This document shows positions 59,219 to 64,000 of a stretch of 64,000 nucleotides of DNA, piece by piece. Positions within the stretch are counted from its first letter, which is position 1. Every line of letters starts with the position of its first letter. Under the pieces are notes generated by a model. That model did no database searches, was not told where the DNA came from, and was given only the letters and a program-made list of their open reading frames with translations. Position numbers and translations under genes: made by a program. Source of the stretch: Actinomadura syzygii (GTDB taxonomy: Bacteria; Actinomycetota; Actinomycetes; Streptosporangiales; Streptosporangiaceae); NCBI RefSeq assembly GCF_008085905.1, contig NZ_VSFF01000018.1, forward strand, positions 62,001 to 126,000, read 5' to 3'.

Positions 59219-60652
59219 ATGCGATCACGTATCCCTGCGGCGCTGGCGCTCACCCTCGCGCTCGCCGCGTCCGGCGGGGCCACGGCCGCCGCCGCGCCCC
59301 GGCTCCCGGCCCGGACGTCCCCGCAAGGCCCGTCCGCCGCGGGGTTAGCCGACCCGCGCGCCTGCCCGGGGCAGCCCGGGTTCACCTGCTCGTTCCTGAC
59401 CGTCCCGCTCGACCACCGCCGTCCCGGCGGCGCGGACACCCTGCGCCTCCAGGTGGCGACGGCCGACAACGCGGACGCGCCGAAGGGCGTCCTGCTGTTC
59501 CTGACCGGCGGGCCGGGGCAGCCGGGCGTCCCGTTCATCGGCCGCATCTCCGGGCGGATGCCCGAGGTGGCGAAGCAGTACCGGATCGTCATGATCGACC
59601 AGCGGGGGACGGGCGCGTCCGGCGCCATCGACTGCCCGAAGCTCCAGGCCCAGGTGGACGGCAGCGACATCAAGCCGCCCGCGCCGGACGCCGTCTCCGA
59701 GTGCGCCGGGGTCCTCGGGAACCGGCGGCACTACTTCACGACCGAGCAGACCGTCGGCGACCTCGACCTGCTGCGAAAGGCGCTCGGCGTCCGGACGATG
59801 GCCGTCGACGGCGTCTCCTACGGCACCATGACCGGCGCCTCGTACGCCGCCCGGTATCCGCGGAACGTGAGCAGGCTCGTCCTCGACTCGGTGCTGCCGC
59901 ACGTCGACCCGCAGCGCGACGACATGCTTTACCTGACCGGGCTGCGCGCCACCGCGCGGGTCCTGCGGGGCGCCTGCGCCACCGCGCCCGCGTGCGGCTT
60001 CGACCCGGCGGACGACCTCGCCTGGCTCGCCCGCCACCGCACGGACGCCGTCCTCGTCTGGGACGCGCTGGTCACCTACGAGTTCTTCGACCCGACCTAC
60101 CGAGACCCGAACGCGCTCCCGGACGGCGCGGGCGACATCGTCTCGGCCATCCACCAGGCGCGGCACGGGGACCCGGCGCGGCTCGACCGGCAGCTGCGGC
60201 TCCTCGACTCCTCCGGCGGCGACGCCGCCGAGTACAGCTCGGGCCTGCACCTCGCCACGATCTGCGGCGACGGGTACTTCCCGTGGGGGACGTCCGAGAC
60301 GCGGCCGTCCGTCCGCGCGGCGGCGCTGGAGCGCGTCCGGCGGCATCTGCCCGCGCGCGCCACCTGGCCGTTCACCGCGGACACGGCGGTCGGCGGCGGG
60401 TTCGTCCAGGGGTGCCTGTACTGGCCGTGGGCGCGGCACACCGCCGAGCCGCGGCACGCGAAGCTGTCCGTCCCGGTGCTGCTGCTGAACGGCGACCGCG
60501 ACCTCTCGACGCCGCTGGAATGGGCGCGGGAGGAACTCGGCCGCGCGCCGCTCGGCGAACTCGTCGTCGTGAAGGGCGCCGCGCACTCGATCCAGAACCG
60601 CGAACGCGGCACGGCGGGACGCGCGGCCGTCACCGAGTTCCTCCTCGGGTGA
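59219..60652 (+). CDS. secreted alpha/beta-hydrolase, tripeptidyl/prolyl aminopeptidase-like
   Basis: 477 residues. A Sec signal peptide (M-R-S-R-I-P-A-A-L-A-L-T-L-A-L-A-A-S) leads to an alpha/beta hydrolase of the SlpD/SlpE-Tap group. The oxyanion region is F-L-T-G-G-P-G-Q-P-G, the nucleophile is Ser 200 in G-V-S-Y-G-T, and the later G-D-R-D-L-S-T-P and G-A-A-H-S-I supply Asp and His. Streptomycete relatives cleave tripeptides or Pro-containing N-termini outside the cell. Cysteines suggest disulfides. The leader frame and hairpin upstream suggest translational control. Confidence 0.85.
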   Translation: MRSRIPAALALTLALAASGGATAAAAPRLPARTSPQGPSAAGLADPRACPGQPGFTCSFLTVPLDHRRPGGADTLRLQVATADNADAPKGVLLFLTGGPGQPGVPFIGRISGRMPEVAKQYRIVMIDQRGTGASGAIDCPKLQAQVDGSDIKPPAPDAVSECAGVLGNRRHYFTTEQTVGDLDLLRKALGVRTMAVDGVSYGTMTGASYAARYPRNVSRLVLDSVLPHVDPQRDDMLYLTGLRATARVLRGACATAPACGFDPADDLAWLARHRTDAVLVWDALVTYEFFDPTYRDPNALPDGAGDIVSAIHQARHGDPARLDRQLRLLDSSGGDAAEYSSGLHLATICGDGYFPWGTSETRPSVRAAALERVRRHLPARATWPFTADTAVGGGFVQGCLYWPWARHTAEPRHAKLSVPVLLLNGDRDLSTPLEWAREELGRAPLGELVVVKGAAHSIQNRERGTAGRAAVTEFLLG

Positions 60653-60667
60653 CGGCTCCGTGCCTCC

Positions 60668-62740
60668 TCAGCTCTTCGGCTTCACCAGGCAGACCAGCTT
60701 GTCGAAGCGGCGCTCGTCCTGGAACCCGGCCTCGCGCAGCAGCGCGCGGCCCCGGTGGTCGCGGCGGTACGCGCACGCCACGTCCACGCCGGTGCGGTCG
60801 AGCGCCGCGCGGACCTCGGCCGCGTCCGGCTTCGGCCCCCACCGGCGGCGGACGGCCTCGGTCAGCAGCCGCCGGTCCTCGATGAACCGCGGCGGGACCG
60901 GCAGCATGCCGAGGTAGTGGTCGTTCGGGTCGACCGCGTGCGTGCGGGTGGTGAGCAGCGGCACCACCCGCATGTACGTGGACGGCATCAGCACGAGCCC
61001 GCCGTCGCCCGCGAGCGCGATCGCACGCCGGGCGGGGCCGAGCGTCCCTTCCGGCACCTTCCAGGACGGGCGCGACTCCACGACGGAATGGCTCTCCTCC
61101 GACCACAGCGGGGCGCCGCCGACGATCAGCGCGGTCGCGAGCGCCGCCGCCGGGACGCCCGCCGCGAGGACGCGCGCGGACCCCGGCAGCCCGGCGGGCA
61201 CGGCCGTCCCGGGCAGGCGCACCGACGCGAGCAGCCCGACCAGCGCGGGCGCGGGGACGAGCCACATCGTCCGCCACAGCACCTGCCCGGCGCCGGACGC
61301 GTCCGCCGCCGCCTCCAGCAGTCCGGGGACGATCAGCACCGACAGGCCCGCCGCCGTCCCGGCGCAGACCAGCGCGGGGACGCCGCGCCGGGCCGTCCAG
61401 GGCGACAGCCACAGCGCGCACCCGCCGAGCACGCCGAGCGTCGCCTCCAGCAGGACCCAGCGGAAGCTCTCGGGGGCGTCGTGGACCGCCCCGACGACGG
61501 TCGTCTCGCCGTGCAGGAACTTCACCGCCAGCCCGGACCCGATCGGGTACGCCAGCGCGACGCAGGCGGCGAGACCGGTCCGGACGCGCCCGGAGGCGAC
61601 GAGCGGGACGGCCGCCGCGAGCACCACCAGCGGCGTGATGAACGCGGCCGACGAGGTGAGCCCGACCGCCGAGATCCCGGCGGCGGCGAGGAGCGCGAGG
61701 TCGCCGCGGGACCGCCGCTCGGCCCACCGGGTCAGGTAGCAGAACGTCAGCGGGATCAGCGCCGACACCAGCACGGCCTTGCCCTGCCACATGCGCAGCA
61801 GGTGGAACGACCCGAGCGACGCGGCGCTCGTCCCGCTCCAGAGCAGGTAGACGGCGCCGATCGCGAAGCAGAGGGTGGCGCGGCGCGGCGCCCACGTCCG
61901 GACGAGCCGCCACAGCGCCCACACCGCGCCGAACGTCACGACGGGCAGCAGCACGTACCACACGAACGACGAGGCGGGGACGCCGAGCAGCCGCGCGAGC
62001 GCCCCGGCGAGGACCTCGATCGACGCGACCGGCGGCTCGCCCGCGATCTCGTCCGCCGTGCCGGGGGTGAAGATGACGTCCCGGAGCGGGATCTCGCCGG
62101 TCGCGGCGGCGGCCACCGAGCGGGAGACGAAGTAGGCGTCGTCGCCGTCGGTGTTCACGATGAACAGGGACGCGATGGCGAACCCGGCGCCGGTGAGCAG
62201 CGCGAGCGGCGTCCCCCACCGGGTCTCGTCGGCCTCCGGCTCGTCGGCCTCCGGCTCGTCGCGGCCGCCCGCGTCGCCCGGGTTCGGCTGCCCGGGGCGG
62301 CGGAGGAGCAGGTAGGCGGCGGACGCGGCGGCGCTGACGAGCCCGGGTATCCACGCGCACCACCACGGGACGCCGGACGGGTGCAGGCCCGCGCACGTCC
62401 CCGCCGCGATCCCCGCCACCACGGCGACCGCGGCCAGCACGCGCGGGGGAGGGACGAACCGGGAGCGCCACGCGCGGGGGCGGTCCGGCCACAGGACGGC
62501 GGCCCACCAGCCGCGCCGCGTCCCGTACACCGCCGCGACGGCGGCCGCGGCCACCGCCCATACCAGGAGCAGCACCGACGTGGACGGCTTGAACAGCAGT
62601 CCGAGGTGGTAAACGACGGTCCACGCCGCGAACAGGAGCACCGCGGCGTCGACGGCGCCGTCCACGAACCGTGTGGTCCGCGTGTCCCCGGCCCGGCCGG
62701 GCCCGCTCCTGCCCGTGGTGCGCTCCAGCAACTGGATCAC
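60668..62740 (-). CDS. large polytopic membrane protein (glycosyltransferase-39-like build)
   Basis: 690 residues with about fourteen hydrophobic segments and a soluble C-terminal part of roughly 160 residues. D-D-A-Y-F-V in the first loop is an acidic motif reminiscent of GT-C arabinosyl/mannosyltransferases, but no family is certain. A duplicated E-A-D-E-P stretch (tandem 15-bp repeat near 62222-62262) sits in a cytoplasmic loop. GTG 62740 is chosen because AGGGGGA lies 4 nt upstream; longer in-frame extensions are not protein-like. Confidence 0.65.
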   Translation of the reverse strand: MIQLLERTTGRSGPGRAGDTRTTRFVDGAVDAAVLLFAAWTVVYHLGLLFKPSTSVLLLVWAVAAAAVAAVYGTRRGWWAAVLWPDRPRAWRSRFVPPPRVLAAVAVVAGIAAGTCAGLHPSGVPWWCAWIPGLVSAAASAAYLLLRRPGQPNPGDAGGRDEPEADEPEADETRWGTPLALLTGAGFAIASLFIVNTDGDDAYFVSRSVAAAATGEIPLRDVIFTPGTADEIAGEPPVASIEVLAGALARLLGVPASSFVWYVLLPVVTFGAVWALWRLVRTWAPRRATLCFAIGAVYLLWSGTSAASLGSFHLLRMWQGKAVLVSALIPLTFCYLTRWAERRSRGDLALLAAAGISAVGLTSSAAFITPLVVLAAAVPLVASGRVRTGLAACVALAYPIGSGLAVKFLHGETTVVGAVHDAPESFRWVLLEATLGVLGGCALWLSPWTARRGVPALVCAGTAAGLSVLIVPGLLEAAADASGAGQVLWRTMWLVPAPALVGLLASVRLPGTAVPAGLPGSARVLAAGVPAAALATALIVGGAPLWSEESHSVVESRPSWKVPEGTLGPARRAIALAGDGGLVLMPSTYMRVVPLLTTRTHAVDPNDHYLGMLPVPPRFIEDRRLLTEAVRRRWGPKPDAAEVRAALDRTGVDVACAYRRDHRGRALLREAGFQDERRFDKLVCLVKPKS

Positions 62741-63081
62741 CTGGTCCCCCTGCGCGTGACTGTGCCCCGCGGTGAACGAGCACCGCATTCGTGTGCGCGC
62801 TGCCGACAACTCTGCCCGGCGGGGGAGACCGAGAGTGCTCGGACGGCGATTTGCCCTTATTGATCTTGTTATCTGTACGACGCCGGGACCTCGTCCCGAG
62901 TTGACATCTTCCCGCCACCTATGGAGTGGCGTGGCACGGGCCCCCGTTACCGGAAGATCGCCGATCGTCCGCGATCGCGACGGATTTGCTGCGGTTTGCC
63001 CGATGTGCATGTTCTGATTGAGGCGCCACGGAACCGCGCGCCCCCCGCGCGGCGGGCGTGCTCGATGGGATGTGATGCGCG
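62741..63081. other. 341-bp divergent intergenic region
   Basis: It separates the large membrane protein from the small one on the other strand. AT-richer stretches around 62850-62880 (TTGCCCTTATTGATC, GTTATCTG) and TTGACA near 62902 with TATGGA 13 bp later look promoter-like but have poor spacing. I see no RNA gene, repeat or convincing small gene. Confidence 0.4.
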
Positions 63082-63552
63082 GTGCGCCATGCGATCGGCT
63101 TCGTCCTCGGCGTCCTGCTGACACCCGGGATCCTGTACGGCGCGGCCTGGGGCTATGTCCAGGCGGGGCAGTCCTTCGACGGCACCGGGCAGGAGATCAC
63201 CGACCGCACCCGGATCTACGGGGCGTTCGCCCTGCTCGCGGCGGTCGGCCTGGTGATGGGCGTGATCATCGTGGCGCGCTGGGCGTCGCCGCTGGTGTCG
63301 CTCGTCCCGGCGCTGGCCCTGCTCGGCCTCACCGCCTGGTTCCTGATCGACCCGGGCAACGCCCTCGACCTGCCGGGCCGGGTCCCGCCGTCCGGCGACA
63401 TGGACTTCGGGCTCCGCATGCTGCTCGGCTCCGGCGTGTTCGGGATGATGGGGCTCGCGCTGCTCATGCCGGCGTGGGCGCCCCGCCGCTGGATTTCGGG
63501 ACACGGCGAGGACGCCGCCGACATGAACTTCTACTCGGCGGCCGGCCGCTGA
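63082..63552 (+). CDS. four-span hypothetical membrane protein
   Basis: 156 residues beginning with a membrane helix (H-A-I-G-F-V-L-G-V-L-L-T-P-G-I-L-Y) and three more spans, with a short charged C-terminus (H-G-E-D-A-A-D-M-N-F-Y). The family is not recognised with certainty, although similar short proteins are common in actinobacteria. GTG 63082 follows a weak GGGATG site. Confidence 0.6.
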   Translation: MRHAIGFVLGVLLTPGILYGAAWGYVQAGQSFDGTGQEITDRTRIYGAFALLAAVGLVMGVIIVARWASPLVSLVPALALLGLTAWFLIDPGNALDLPGRVPPSGDMDFGLRMLLGSGVFGMMGLALLMPAWAPRRWISGHGEDAADMNFYSAAGR

Positions 63553-63574
63553 CGGCGGGCCGCCGACCGTCCGG

Positions 63575-64000
63575 CTACTTCGCCCCGGCCGCGAACCGCG
63601 TCGTGTAGGTCCGGGACAGGTCGATCTCGTCCTTCTTCTCGCCCACCTCGGGGGAGAACTGCGCCAGCACCTTCAGGACGTTCTCCGCCGCCTCCGGCTT
63701 CATCACGCCGTCCCCGTTGAACATGCTGATCGAGTCGCCGACCGCCTTCTCGTACAGCTTCGGGTCGCCGCCCGCGTAGTCCGCGGGCATCTTCGCCGCG
63801 ATCTCCGCGGGCTTGTGCTGCTTGATCCAGCGCAGCGTCTTCACGAAGGCGTTGGCGAGCTTCTGCACCGCCGCGCCGTGCGACTCCACGTAGGCGCAGT
63901 CCATGTAGAGGGAGCTGGACGGGTACAGCCCGCCGAGCGCCTTCCGCGTCCCCTCCTCGGTGCGCATCTCGACCAGGACCTTGGCCTTGCCGGTGCCGAC
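63575..64000 (-). CDS. ABC transporter substrate-binding protein, NMT1/THI5-like (partial)
   Basis: The C-terminal 141 residues of a binding protein of the SsuA/TauA/NMT1 type; the gene continues beyond the right edge. D-C-A-Y-V-E-S-H-G-A-A-V-Q-K-L-A-N-A-F-V-K and the C-terminal F-S-P-E-V-G-E-K-K-D-E-I-D-L-S-R-T-Y match the end of these lipoproteins, which bind nitrate, sulfonates, taurine or pyrimidine precursors. The ligand cannot be told from this part. Confidence 0.75.
   Translation of the reverse strand, partial: VGTGKAKVLVEMRTEEGTRKALGGLYPSSSLYMDCAYVESHGAAVQKLANAFVKTLRWIKQHKPAEIAAKMPADYAGGDPKLYEKAVGDSISMFNGDGVMKPEAAENVLKVLAQFSPEVGEKKDEIDLSRTYTTRFAAGAK

Noticed and set aside
62222..62262. 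Tandem 15-bp repeat as a minisatellite
   Set aside because: Only about two copies, in frame inside a coding region, giving an E-A-D-E-P duplication; no sign of a separate element.
1..64000. CRISPR arrays, insertion sequences, integrases, phage genes, rRNA
   Set aside because: I looked for repeat-spacer patterns, transposase motifs and terminal inverted repeats and saw none.

Overview
The window is high-GC actinobacterial DNA. Many genes start at GTG, stop/start overlaps of the ATGA or TGATG type are common, and several promoters look leaderless. Mycofactocin/F420-era families (LLM oxidoreductase), PucR, DUF574-type methyltransferase, MEDS-HATPase and HGxxPAAW-like proteins also fit. Together with a madurastatin-like siderophore locus they suggest Actinomadura or a close relative in the Thermomonosporaceae. 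This placement is inference from gene content; no rRNA is present.

Left edge (1-3.4 kb): a TetR regulator with an ABC-2 type exporter (ATPase plus permease), transcribed leftwards.

Siderophore locus (3.5-30.6 kb): seven transcription units start next to six 19-bp iron boxes of the DtxR/IdeR/DmdR1 type (consensus TTAGGTTAGGCTAACCTAA). They encode a FecCD-FecCD-ATPase importer, an MbtB-like NRPS (ArCP-Cy-A-PCP), an EntS-like exporter, PanD (aspartate to beta-alanine), a salicyl-AMP ligase, an MbtI-like salicylate synthase, and a 3990-residue NRPS (C-A-PCP, C-A-PCP, C-A-NMT-PCP, C-PCP). The locus ends with a siderophore-binding lipoprotein, an ornithine N5-hydroxylase and an MbtH protein. Specificity codes read from the sequence are DILQLGLIWK (Gly), a beta-Ala-like code with the conserved Asp, and DMENLGLINK (N5-hydroxyornithine). 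The inferred product is salicyl-(oxazoline or aziridine from Ser)-Gly-betaAla-(N-methyl-N-hydroxyOrn)-(cyclo-N-hydroxyOrn), i.e. madurastatin-like. No thioesterase is present, and the last module has no adenylation domain. Inside the locus (13.26-14.55 kb) a truncated metallo-hydrolase and a truncated, frameshifted LysR gene lie head to head. They look like the scar of one deletion that removed a divergent promoter.

Middle (30.9-49.8 kb): mostly single genes. These are TetR, a DMT-like membrane protein, an acyltransferase-3, a DUF574-like methyltransferase, GNAT, DoxX, a phosphotransferase, a MEDS-HATPase stress regulator behind a sigma-B-type promoter, a YbdK-like ligase and two small membrane proteins. 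The methylmalonyl-CoA mutase operon (mutA-mutB-meaB) follows, then a double GNAT protein. Next comes a divergent tRNA-Asn-like gene directly in front of an HNH endonuclease gene, a secreted coiled-coil protein and a Gfo/Idh/MocA oxidoreductase.

Right part (49.9-64 kb): a response regulator-thioredoxin reductase-like fusion followed by a cyclic-nucleotide-domain histidine kinase; VOC/MarR; a class II aldolase divergent from a PucR regulator; an LLM oxidoreductase with an SMR transporter and AraC; and a secreted alpha/beta hydrolase (aminopeptidase-like). The hydrolase is preceded by a tiny reading frame ending Pro-Pro-Pro-stop and an inverted repeat that can mask its ribosome binding site. A large polytopic membrane protein, a small membrane protein and a truncated NMT1/THI5-like binding protein at the right edge complete the window.

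The clearest candidates for undescribed biology are the Pro-Pro-Pro leader/hairpin, the odd tRNA-HNH pair, and the TE-less, A-less terminal NRPS module with dedicated beta-alanine supply.
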